Shown: positions 1-7,687 of the stretch, piece by piece
Layout of the letters: the number at the start of each line of letters is the position of its first letter
Position numbering within the stretch: the first letter of the stretch is position 1
From: Mycobacterium asiaticum DSM 44297
GTDB taxonomy: Bacteria; Actinomycetota; Actinomycetes; Mycobacteriales; Mycobacteriaceae
DNA length: 64,000 bases
Assembly (NCBI RefSeq): GCF_000613245.1
Contig: NZ_HG964936.1
Span: 1,898,982-1,962,981, forward strand
Direction of reading: 5' to 3'
Translations under genes and position numbers: made by a program
The notes under the pieces: model-generated
What the model saw: only the letters and a program-made list of their open reading frames with translations
Database searches by the model: none
Told to the model about the DNA's origin: nothing

Positions 1-42
1 ACCCACATTCGGTGCCCACCAAAAACACGCACTGGTCATGGC

Positions 43-70
43 ATAGCGATCGTTATATAGTGATCGTTAT
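43..70. promoter_or_regulatory. Tandem operator-like repeat upstream of the hydrolase gene
   Basis: Two adjacent 14-bp units, ATAGCGATCGTTAT (43-56) and ATAGTGATCGTTAT (57-70), differ at one base. Each is close to a palindrome around GATCG. They lie 28-56 bp before the ATG at 99, where a repressor would block transcription. The spacing and symmetry resemble binding sites of TetR-type regulators. The regulator itself is not in view and may lie beyond the left edge. Confidence 0.55.
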
Positions 71-98
71 TCTAAGGATCGGCTAGGAAGGGACACGT

Positions 99-1022
99 AT
101 GGCAAACGAGCAGTCGGCGGGATTGGCGGGCATCTTCGCGGAGATCGGCAGGCGATCGTCGAATCCCAACTTCGAGCTGCAGACGATCCGGGACGTCACC
201 GAGAACATTCATGTGGCGACCAAGGAGCCCGAGGGTGTCACCTACGCCGAGGTCGACGCCGGCGGAGTCGAGGCGCTGTGGTGCATCCCTGTCGACAGCG
301 ACCCTGAATCGGTGCTCCTGCACAGCCATATGGGCGGCAGCGTGCTGATGTCGATGTACTCCGACCGAAAGGCGGCCGCGCACATCGCCAAAGCGGCGGG
401 CGCGCGTTCGCTGGTACTGAACTTCCGGCGCTCCCCGGAACACAAGTACCCGGCGCAGGTGGAGGACGTGGAGAGCGCTTACCGCTGGTTGCTCACACAG
501 GGCTATCAACCCAACAAGATCGGCAGCGTGGGCCACTCTATCGGCGGTTACCTCGCCGTCGAACTCGCCCTGCGGCTGCGGGATCGGGGTGAGGCACTGC
601 CCGGCGCCGTATTGTCCATCTCACCCTGGACCGACATCACGATGTCCGGCGAATCCATCGAAACCAACGCCGGACGGGACAAGCTGCTCACCCGCGGACT
701 GATGGAGCTGTTCCGGTCGTGCTGGCTGGACGGAACCGGCGTGGAATACACCGACCCACGCGTGCATTTGCTTGGTGCCGACCTGTCCGGCCTGCCGCCC
801 ATTTCGGTGTACTACGGCGAGTACGAGTTGCTCGCGTCGGAAGCCGTCGCCTTCGCGCAAAAGGCAAGGGAGGCGGGCAATGACGTCATTCTCCGGCAGC
901 TCGACGAGGGGCAGCACTCCTTCATCATGGGGGCGGGTCGCGCCGACGCCGTCGACCACGCGATTGCCGAGATGGGCAGCTGGTTACGCTCCACCCTCGG
1001 ACTGCAGGCGAAGGTTGCCTAG
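99..1022 (+). CDS. Alpha/beta hydrolase (HSL/esterase-like)
   Basis: A 307-residue protein of the hormone-sensitive-lipase branch of alpha/beta hydrolases, probably a cytoplasmic ester or lactone hydrolase of unknown substrate. The nucleophile elbow is GHSIGG with Ser147, and the likely catalytic His is His273 in EGQHSF. Two features are unusual. The oxyanion-hole motif is HSHMGG (75-80) where the family normally has HGGG, and the acid position reads GEYELL (240-245), a Glu where an Asp is expected. The ATG at 99 has a good ribosome site, AGGAAGGGA, at 85-93. The amidase gene starts 4 nt after its stop, so the two are probably co-transcribed from the promoter carrying the tandem operator. Confidence 0.85.
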   Translation: MANEQSAGLAGIFAEIGRRSSNPNFELQTIRDVTENIHVATKEPEGVTYAEVDAGGVEALWCIPVDSDPESVLLHSHMGGSVLMSMYSDRKAAAHIAKAAGARSLVLNFRRSPEHKYPAQVEDVESAYRWLLTQGYQPNKIGSVGHSIGGYLAVELALRLRDRGEALPGAVLSISPWTDITMSGESIETNAGRDKLLTRGLMELFRSCWLDGTGVEYTDPRVHLLGADLSGLPPISVYYGEYELLASEAVAFAQKAREAGNDVILRQLDEGQHSFIMGAGRADAVDHAIAEMGSWLRSTLGLQAKVA

Positions 1023-1026
1023 CGTT

Positions 1027-2418
1027 ATGCAACCTTTCGAACTGACCCTGGCCGACGCCGCCCGCCGGATCCGGACAAAAGAGTTGTCGCCGGTCGAGCT
1101 CACGGAGTCCGTGCTGGCGCGCATCGATGCCATCAACCCCGAGATCAACGCATTCAGCAACGTCACGGTGGAACTGGCCAACGAGGCGGCGGCGCGGGCG
1201 ACCCGTGAGATTGCGGCCGGCCGGCATCGGGGTCCCCTGCATGGAATCCCCATCGGGGTCAAGGAGATCTACGATATGGCCGGCGTACCAAGCACTTCCA
1301 GCTCGCGCGTCCGGGCGGATCACGTGCCCGATGCGGACAGCACGGTCGTCGCGAAGCTACGACAGGCCGGCGCTGTGGTGGTCGGCCGCACCCACTCGCA
1401 CGAGTTCGCGTATGGAGTCGTCACTCCCCAGACGCGCAACCCATGGCGGCCGGACCGCATCGCGGGAGGGTCCAGCGGCGGATCGGCGGCGGCGGTGGCG
1501 GTCGGGGGATGCTTCCTCGGGCTGGGCAGCGACACCGCCGGTTCCATCCGCATCCCCGCCGCGCTCTGTGGCACCGTAGGGCTCAAGCCGACCTACGGGC
1601 GGGTTTCTCGGACTGGCGTGACACCGTTCTCCTGGTCGCTGGATCATGCCGGTCCGTTGACGCGCACCGTCGAGGATGCCGCATTGGTGATGAATGTGAT
1701 GGCCGGCTACGACCCGAGCGATCCGGGTTCGGTGGACATGGCCGTCCCGGATTTCTCGGCCGGTTTGGGTGATGACCTGACCCGGACGACGGCCGGTATC
1801 CCCGCCAATTTCTTTACCGAACATGTCGATCCGGAGATCAGAATCGCGGTCGAATCGGCGTGTGACCGGCTTGCCGAGCTGGGCGTGCGACTGCGCGAAG
1901 TGCAGCTGCCCATGGCCGATGAGGTGATGGCGATCGAGTTCGGGATCCTGCAGCCCGAGGCCAGCAGTTATCACCGGCAGATGCTCCGCGAGCACGGGGA
2001 CCTCTACACCGACGACGTGCGCCGGGCACTGCTGGCCGGCTTCTCCGTTTCGGCAACGGATTACCTTGACGCGCAACAGAAACGGGAACGCTTCCGGCAG
2101 CAGTGTAGGAAGCTCTTCGACGACATCGACATATTGCTCGCACCAACGGTGCCGGTGGCCGCCATGGCGGCGGCCAAACCGGAGGTGAGCTGGCCCGACG
2201 GGGTAACCGAGGGTCCGGTGGAGGCGTATATCCGGTTCTCCGCGCCGGCGAATCTGGCTGGGCTGCCGGCTCTTTCGGTACCGTGCGGCTTCACCGGCGC
2301 CGGTCTGCCGGTCGGTCTTCAGATTGTCGGCCGGGCCTTCGACGAGGCGACGGTATTGCGCGTCGGGCATGCGTATCAATCCGCGCAAGCCTGGGCGACG
2401 TTGGCCAACGCCGCCTGA
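1027..2418 (+). CDS. Amidase signature family enzyme
   Basis: A 463-residue amidase-signature enzyme that hydrolyses a C-N amide bond. The Ser-cisSer-Lys triad is visible: Lys79 in GVKEIYD, Ser149/150 in the glycine-serine-rich GGSSGGSA motif, and Ser173 in DTAGSIRIP. It resembles GatA-type and biuret/allophanate-type amidases, but no gatB or gatC lies nearby, so a role in tRNA amidation is unlikely. The chosen ATG lies 4 nt after the preceding hydrolase stop; a longer in-frame extension exists but runs inside the hydrolase gene. The pair (esterase plus amidase) suggests catabolism of a small ester/amide compound. The substrate cannot be inferred. Confidence 0.88.
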   Translation: MQPFELTLADAARRIRTKELSPVELTESVLARIDAINPEINAFSNVTVELANEAAARATREIAAGRHRGPLHGIPIGVKEIYDMAGVPSTSSSRVRADHVPDADSTVVAKLRQAGAVVVGRTHSHEFAYGVVTPQTRNPWRPDRIAGGSSGGSAAAVAVGGCFLGLGSDTAGSIRIPAALCGTVGLKPTYGRVSRTGVTPFSWSLDHAGPLTRTVEDAALVMNVMAGYDPSDPGSVDMAVPDFSAGLGDDLTRTTAGIPANFFTEHVDPEIRIAVESACDRLAELGVRLREVQLPMADEVMAIEFGILQPEASSYHRQMLREHGDLYTDDVRRALLAGFSVSATDYLDAQQKRERFRQQCRKLFDDIDILLAPTVPVAAMAAAKPEVSWPDGVTEGPVEAYIRFSAPANLAGLPALSVPCGFTGAGLPVGLQIVGRAFDEATVLRVGHAYQSAQAWATLANAA

Positions 2419-2501
2419 TTTGCCGATGACCGGTTCGGCGAAACGCCCCCGATACCAACAGCGCGGTGCGACCATTGTCGGCATCACTTCGGAGGTTGGT
2501 G

Positions 2502-3868
2502 ATGAAGGGCGAATGGTTGTATCTGGTCGCCGGCGCGGCGATGGTGCTGTTGGGCGCCTGGCGACTGGTCAAGATCTTTGTCAAATTCCAGGTCAGTCGG
2601 AGCAACCGCGCCTGGCCGACGGTCCCCGGTCACGTAACCCGTTCCGAGACGGTTGACACCGGAGAGGAGGAAGAGTTCCGGGTCGAATATCGCTACGAGG
2701 TGAACGGGGTCCGGCACTACGGCGACGTCCTGCAAGTCGGGCATGCGTCCGCCTCACGAGCCAAGAACAGGGCACTGCTGCAACAGTATCCAGCCGGAAC
2801 CGAAGTAGAGGTTCACTACGATCCGGTCGATCCCTCGACGGCGGTCCTGATTCCGGGGGGCGGGCGGAACCTGTTGGTGCCCATCGCGGCCATGCTGGTG
2901 CTTATCGGCGGCGGGATCTGGATTTCCTACGGGGCGGTGCAGCGGCACCTGTCGCGTGAGGCAGAAGAGACCCAGGCTGCGGCGGCGCTGCCGCAGGTAC
3001 CGTTCTACGAACTCAACGCCCCGGGTGGTGTCGCGATTGACACACAGGGATACGTCTACGTCTGTGACGGACCGGCAAAGGCGCCGTCGAGGACGCCGGG
3101 ATTTCCGATCGGTCCGCCGGGCATCCCCGGATTTCCGACCACCACCCCGGCCATACCCGGTTTTCCGGGGCCCCCGCGTTCGATGCACCGGCCGGGCGGT
3201 TGCTGCGCTTGGACCCGGGTCTGCTCAGCGCCACCAACCAGTTGCCCCGCGTGCTGGGAGATCCCGATGGTATAGCCCTCGACAGTGCGGGAAACTTTTA
3301 TATCACCGACCGGGGGATGCTCTGGGTCTACAGCGTGGAACATCGCGCGGACCAACATGATACGAGGTTCACCGGTGCCACGCCCCTTCGCGGTGTGTCG
3401 TCGGGAAGCGTCGCTGTCGATGCGGCCGGGAACGCCTACGTCACCGAACTGTCCTCCGGGCGGGTGCTGAAGATGGCGGCCGAGACCAAAACGGCCACTG
3501 AGGTTTTCAAGGTTCCCGACAACGGATCGGCCGTCGACGTGGCGGTGGGCCCGACCGGCATCGTATATGTCACCGACGCCCGCGGTAACAGGGTGTTCAA
3601 GATCCCGGTCGACGGAACGCCCACACCGCTGCCGTTCCCCGAGCTTTCCCAACCGCAGGGGGTGGCCGTCGACGGCGCCGGCACCGTCTACGTCGTCGAC
3701 GGCGGACACCACCGGGTGATGAAATTGACCGCGAACGCGCCGACCGCGACAGACTTACTACTCGAGGGACTCGTGGATCCCTATGACGTGGCAGTCGACA
3801 ACGCGGGCAACGTGTTCGTCACCGACCGAGGTGGCCACCGGGTGCTGAAATTCCCACCCGCTCAATAG
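2502..3868 (+). pseudogene. DUF3592-NHL beta-propeller protein, frame broken once
   Basis: The first segment (2502-3178) encodes a membrane domain with two transmembrane helices (about residues 5-24 and 125-147) around a DUF3592-like region. It is followed by the first NHL-type repeat (GGVAIDTQGYVYVCDG) and a Gly-Pro-Phe-rich linker. The NHL repeats then continue in a different frame to 3868 (GIALDSAGNFYITD, SVAVDAAGNAYVTE, DVAVGPTGIVYVTD, GVAVDGAGTVYVVD, DVAVDNAGNVFVTD). The switch occurs at GGGGCCCCC (3167-3175); one extra C restores a single protein of about 455 residues. The propeller resembles the PknD sensor domain. The start ATG 2502 has GGAGG 6 nt upstream. This could be a genuine mutation or a homopolymer sequencing error. 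Confidence 0.75.
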
Positions 3869-5043
3869 TCGGGCAGGTTGACGGCCTCTGCGGTGGTGAA
3901 CCATTTCCGCTCGGCGATCGGCCGAAATGGCCAGCGCTGCATGTACTTCATCACCATCGCCGTCACTCGGATGTCCGATACCGACTTCGGTAGGTATCCG
4001 TCGATCCCGTTGGGCAGCTTCTGGCACCGATCGACGCACGGCCGCATCACCTTTCGATAGCGCTGCAGCGCGGCCGAGAGCGGTTGCGCGCCGAGTTCAC
4101 CGGCCAGCACGTAAGCCCCGACCAGCGCCAGGCTGGTGCCCATCCCGCTGAGCGGTGACGCGCAGTAGCCGGCATCACCGACCAACGCGATCCGTCCGGA
4201 CGCCCAATCATCCATGTGCACTTGGGTGAACGCGTCGAAGTAGAAATCCTCGGCCTGTCGTGCCGCCTCGATCAGCGCATCGGTATGCCAGCCGGCACCG
4301 GCGAAGCGGGTGGCAAGCAGATCGCGTTGAGCGTTGAGGTCGCCACGGTCGTAACTGATCGGATCCGAACGGAAGGCCAGGCCCGCTTTGCATTTCGTGG
4401 GATCGTGCGACGGCCGCATCGATACGTTCAGTCCGGGTGCCTGGTACATCAGGTACCACCCGTTAAGCCCGACGGTGTCGGGCGCGGTGAACCACGCGTT
4501 GTATCCGCCCAAGGGCCGGACGAACTCTTCCTCCGGGCCGAAGGCCAGTCGCCGCACGGCCGAATGAGGACCGTCCGCCCCGACCACCAGATCCGCTTGC
4601 ACGGTCGTGTCATCCGACAGCGTTGCGGTCACAACATTCTCGGTTTCATCGAGCTCGATGATCCGCGTGTTGAAGCGGTATTCCGTCTCGCCGGCGGTCG
4701 CTTGATAGAGCACGTCGGCCAGATCGCCGCGCAGGATCTCCAGCGCGCTCACCATTCCGTTGCCGTGAAATGCTTCGACCGGCATCTCGGCGCGTCGCCG
4801 GCCATCGGACTTCACCCAGGCGATGCCGCGCTGATCCAGACTGCGGGCGCGCATCTGATCGAGCAATCCCATCCGCTCGACCACCTGCCGACCGGCGCCG
4901 CGCAGGTCGACGGTCTGACCACCGGGCCGGATGCCGTCGGCGATCTCGACGACGATGACGCGGAACCCGCTGCGGGTGAGCCAAAACGCCAGGGACGGCC
5001 CGGCGATCCCTGCGCCGCTGATCAATACGGTGGGCTCGGTCAT
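3862..5043 (-). CDS. FAD-dependent monooxygenase (PHBH fold)
   Basis: A 393-residue class A flavoprotein monooxygenase/hydroxylase, the fold shared by p-hydroxybenzoate hydroxylase and TetX. Visible motifs are the N-terminal dinucleotide fold GAGIAGPS, the DG motif GADGPHSAVRR near residue 160, and the FAD-ribityl GD motif ALVGDAGYCASPLSGMG near residue 290. It probably hydroxylates an aromatic or lipid substrate using NAD(P)H. Its ATG overlaps the stop of the upstream beta-lactamase-fold gene as ATGA, so the two are translationally coupled. Its 3' end overlaps the convergent NHL gene by 7 nt. Mtb Rv1260 and Rv0575c are of this type; the substrate is unknown. Confidence 0.88.
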   Translation of the reverse strand: MTEPTVLISGAGIAGPSLAFWLTRSGFRVIVVEIADGIRPGGQTVDLRGAGRQVVERMGLLDQMRARSLDQRGIAWVKSDGRRRAEMPVEAFHGNGMVSALEILRGDLADVLYQATAGETEYRFNTRIIELDETENVVTATLSDDTTVQADLVVGADGPHSAVRRLAFGPEEEFVRPLGGYNAWFTAPDTVGLNGWYLMYQAPGLNVSMRPSHDPTKCKAGLAFRSDPISYDRGDLNAQRDLLATRFAGAGWHTDALIEAARQAEDFYFDAFTQVHMDDWASGRIALVGDAGYCASPLSGMGTSLALVGAYVLAGELGAQPLSAALQRYRKVMRPCVDRCQKLPNGIDGYLPKSVSDIRVTAMVMKYMQRWPFRPIAERKWFTTAEAVNLPDY

Positions 5044-6251
5044 GCCTGCAGCCCCAGGGCCCGGTAGGTGTGCCGCACGAACCTCGGTTGCGCCGTCCTA
5101 AGCTTGGCCAGCACCGGATTGCCGGCGACGGCCTCGGCGGCGTTGACCGTGAGGTCGGGGCAGTACTGGATCAGGTACAGCAGGATCAGATCAGCGCTCG
5201 GGTCGGCCTGCCACCACGTCCCGTAGGCGCCGGGCCAGCTGAACGTCCCGACGCCCCCGGGCCCGAACAACGGGGTGGCCTTGGCCGGGTCAGTGACCAC
5301 CGACAGATTCAGCCCGAACCCCCGTCCCACCCAGTACGGGGAACCCAGAAAGTTGTGCCGCTTCTGTTCATCGGTTAGGCGGTCGGTGCGCATCAGGCGC
5401 ACCGACTCCGCCGAAAGCACGCGTACGCCGTCGATCACGCCGTCTCCCAGCAGCATCCGCGCGAACCTCAGGTAATCGTCGGCGGTCGACCACAGTCCAC
5501 CGCCGGCGTTGCAGAACTGTGGCGGCTTAACTTGCGGCGGCCCCATCACGTCGTGCCGTAACTTGTCATGCTCGTCATGCCGGTACATCGTCGCCGCGCG
5601 ACCACGCGCCTCGGGGGTGACAAAGAAACCGGTGTCGGGCATGCCCGCTGGGCCCAAGATGTGCTCGTCGAAAACTTCGTAGAGCGGCTTGTCCTCGATT
5701 CGCGAGAGAATCACGCCGAGCAGATCGATCGAGTGGCTGTACGTCACCTTCTCGCCGGGCTGATGCACCAGAGGCAAGGCGGCGAGTTCGGCCACCCAAG
5801 TGTCCGACCCCTGATTGAAGGGCAGCCGCAGGTATGCCTGTGAGATGGGCCCGGACACCGAGAAGCCGTACGCGAGGCCGCTGGTATGCGTGAGCAGATC
5901 CTCGATCAGGATGGGACGCCGGACCGGATGCGTCCGATCGAGCGGGCCGTGCGGGTCGTCCAGCACCCGCACGTCGGCGAGTTCGGGAACCCACCGCACG
6001 ACGGGGTCGCGCAAGGCAAGTTTTCCTTGGTCGACGAGGCTCATGACCGCGGCCACCGTGACCGGTTTGGTCATCGAAGCGATCCGGAACAAGGTGTCGC
6101 GCCGCATCGGCAGTCCCGCCTCGACGTCGCGGTACCCGATCTCGTTGACCTGCAGCAGCTCTCCGCGGTGCCATACCACGGTGAGCGCCCCCGCGAGCAG
6201 ACCCGCTGCGCACACCTCGCGGATGGTCGTCTGGTTGCCGTCGAGATTCAC
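5040..6251 (-). CDS. Beta-lactamase-fold serine hydrolase (Rv1367c-like)
   Basis: A 403-residue class C beta-lactamase/esterase-fold protein. The SxxK motif is in RIASMTKPVT near residue 65, followed by LTHTSGLAYGF and the Tyr motif TYSHSID, which supplies the catalytic base in this family. Members cleave esters, amides or peptidoglycan peptides. No signal peptide is visible, so it is probably cytoplasmic. I chose the GTG at 6251 because the protein then begins NLDGNQTTIREVC, as remembered for Mtb Rv1367c; a longer open frame extends upstream without family similarity. It is the first gene of a two-gene operon with the flavin monooxygenase (4-nt ATGA overlap) and is divergent from lprF. Confidence 0.82.
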   Translation of the reverse strand: MNLDGNQTTIREVCAAGLLAGALTVVWHRGELLQVNEIGYRDVEAGLPMRRDTLFRIASMTKPVTVAAVMSLVDQGKLALRDPVVRWVPELADVRVLDDPHGPLDRTHPVRRPILIEDLLTHTSGLAYGFSVSGPISQAYLRLPFNQGSDTWVAELAALPLVHQPGEKVTYSHSIDLLGVILSRIEDKPLYEVFDEHILGPAGMPDTGFFVTPEARGRAATMYRHDEHDKLRHDVMGPPQVKPPQFCNAGGGLWSTADDYLRFARMLLGDGVIDGVRVLSAESVRLMRTDRLTDEQKRHNFLGSPYWVGRGFGLNLSVVTDPAKATPLFGPGGVGTFSWPGAYGTWWQADPSADLILLYLIQYCPDLTVNAAEAVAGNPVLAKLRTAQPRFVRHTYRALGLQA

Positions 6252-6610
6252 CCGGCTTAGGTTAGCGGCTCCTCGACCGAAACCGGCGAAACGGGCGCTC
6301 CGCAAAGATTCTGCAGGTGCTTGCAACCCGGTCCGGGCCATCCGACAGTTGCTTTTCCGTATCGGTTTCCAGGTCCCGTGTCGCATGCTAAATTCGCGCT
6401 CTCTGGCAAATGCGAACTGGGGAACGGCCGGTGTGGGCAGTGACGTGCGATCGAAGATGTCGTTGCCGGTGAACCAGGGTGCGGGTATGCAGTCACCGAG
6501 ACCCGCGACCATGGACGGAGCCTGATGTGCGGGCTCCGTCCATACCGTACGACGCGGGTAGCGATCCGCTGCTCACTTTCACCGGTCGGACAACTCAGCA
6601 AAGGCTGGCC
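6252..6610. other. Divergent intergenic region, Rv1367c-like / lprF
   Basis: This 359-bp gap separates the divergent hydrolase and lprF starts. It contains one strong element, a perfect 12-bp inverted repeat at 6511-6543. I see no other gene or clear promoter hexamer in it. Confidence 0.6.
6511..6543. repeat. Perfect 12-bp inverted repeat upstream of lprF
   Basis: ATGGACGGAGCC (6511-6522) and GGCTCCGTCCAT (6532-6543) are exact complements separated by 9 nt. No T-run follows. It is 67 bp upstream of the lprF ATG, so it could be a regulator-binding site, an RNA hairpin in a long lprF leader, or a terminator facing the divergent region. Confidence 0.7.
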
Positions 6611-7474
6611 ATGAATGGCTTGATCTCACAAGCGCAAATTTCGCATCGACCTGTCTCCCGTCGGCCCTTCACCCGGGTGCCTGCCGTGCTCCTGTTCGCG
6701 ACAGCACTTGCCGCGACGGTCATCACGGGATGCGGGGGCAAATCCTCCACTGGTAGCTCTTCGACCTCGGGCGCGGCCGGTTCCTCCGCCGCCTCGGCCA
6801 CATCGGGTGCGGCATCCGGGACATCCGGTACTCCGTCGCCAGAAGCGCAGCAGCTCTTGAAGGACGCCTCAAAGGCGACCACCGGGCTGCACTCGCTGCA
6901 CGTCAATTTGCAGACCACCAACATCACCACGCTTCCGATGGAGATGGTCAACGCCGACATAACCAACCAGCCCCAGGGCAACGGGCAGGCCGTCGGCGAC
7001 GCCATGATCCGGTTGCAGCCCAAGACTCCCGCGGTCCCCAAGCAGTTCCTGGTCTCCAACAAGACCATGTACACCAAGGACGAGACCGGTAAGTACACAT
7101 CCGTCGGTCCGGCGGAGAAGATCTATGACCCGGGTGTCGTGCTGGACAAGGACAAAGGTATCGGTGCGGTGATCGGCAAGGTCAACGGCGCACAGTCGGC
7201 CGGAACGGAGACGATCGACGGTGTGGTCACCCTGAAGGTGACCGGAACCGTCGATCCGGCGATCGTCGACCCGCTGGTTCCGCAGATCGGCAGGGACGCC
7301 AAAGGTCCGCTGCCGGTGACGCTTTACATCGTCGACGTGAAAGCACCGAACGCGCCCGGCACGCCGCCGAGCCCGTATCTGGTGCGGATGGTGCTCGATA
7401 AGGACCAGGGCCACGTCACCATCACCCTGTCCAGTTGGGGAGCGCCGGTTACGATTCCGAACCCGACGGGTTAG
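6611..7474 (+). CDS. lprF: Lipoprotein LprF (LppX/LprAFG family)
   Basis: A 287-residue exported lipoprotein. The N-terminus has basic residues, a hydrophobic stretch and a lipobox ending ITGC, giving a lipid-anchored Cys at about residue 41. A Ser/Ala/Gly-rich linker precedes the conserved domain, which forms a hydrophobic pocket binding acylated glycolipids in LprG, LprF and LppX. LprF is expected at the outer face of the plasma membrane. In Mtb, lprF (Rv1368) also sits between Rv1367c and Rv1371, which supports the assignment. A hairpin terminator follows. The ATG at 6611 places the signal peptide correctly; the open frame extends further upstream without signal-like sequence. Confidence 0.9.
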   Translation: MNGLISQAQISHRPVSRRPFTRVPAVLLFATALAATVITGCGGKSSTGSSSTSGAAGSSAASATSGAASGTSGTPSPEAQQLLKDASKATTGLHSLHVNLQTTNITTLPMEMVNADITNQPQGNGQAVGDAMIRLQPKTPAVPKQFLVSNKTMYTKDETGKYTSVGPAEKIYDPGVVLDKDKGIGAVIGKVNGAQSAGTETIDGVVTLKVTGTVDPAIVDPLVPQIGRDAKGPLPVTLYIVDVKAPNAPGTPPSPYLVRMVLDKDQGHVTITLSSWGAPVTIPNPTG

Positions 7475-7492
7475 CAACGACGACAGGGAAGT

Positions 7493-7532
7493 CGGATGGG
7501 AACCGGCGCGTTACGAGGCTGGTTCCCATCCG
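7493..7532 (+). terminator. Hairpin downstream of lprF
   Basis: CGGATGGGAACC (7493-7504) pairs perfectly with GGTTCCCATCCG (7521-7532) across a 16-nt loop, beginning 19 nt after the lprF stop. There is no U-tract, which is common for mycobacterial hairpin terminators. Confidence 0.6.
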
Positions 7533-7687
7533 TCTGACCGCATGGCGGGGCACCCGTGACGAACTCGGTGCTGGCGCACCCAGAATTCTTTGAGGATCCT
7601 CCAAGGCCGCGCGAACACTCTTGGGCCAGCTTGCCGGAACCACTGGCCGGCAGTTGATCTCACCCATCAGACACCGGAGGAACACGA

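Noticed and set aside
6252..6610. N-terminal extension of the beta-lactamase-fold gene to 6512
   Set aside because: The added 87 residues contain no domain and would run through the divergent promoter region; the conserved start lies at 6251.
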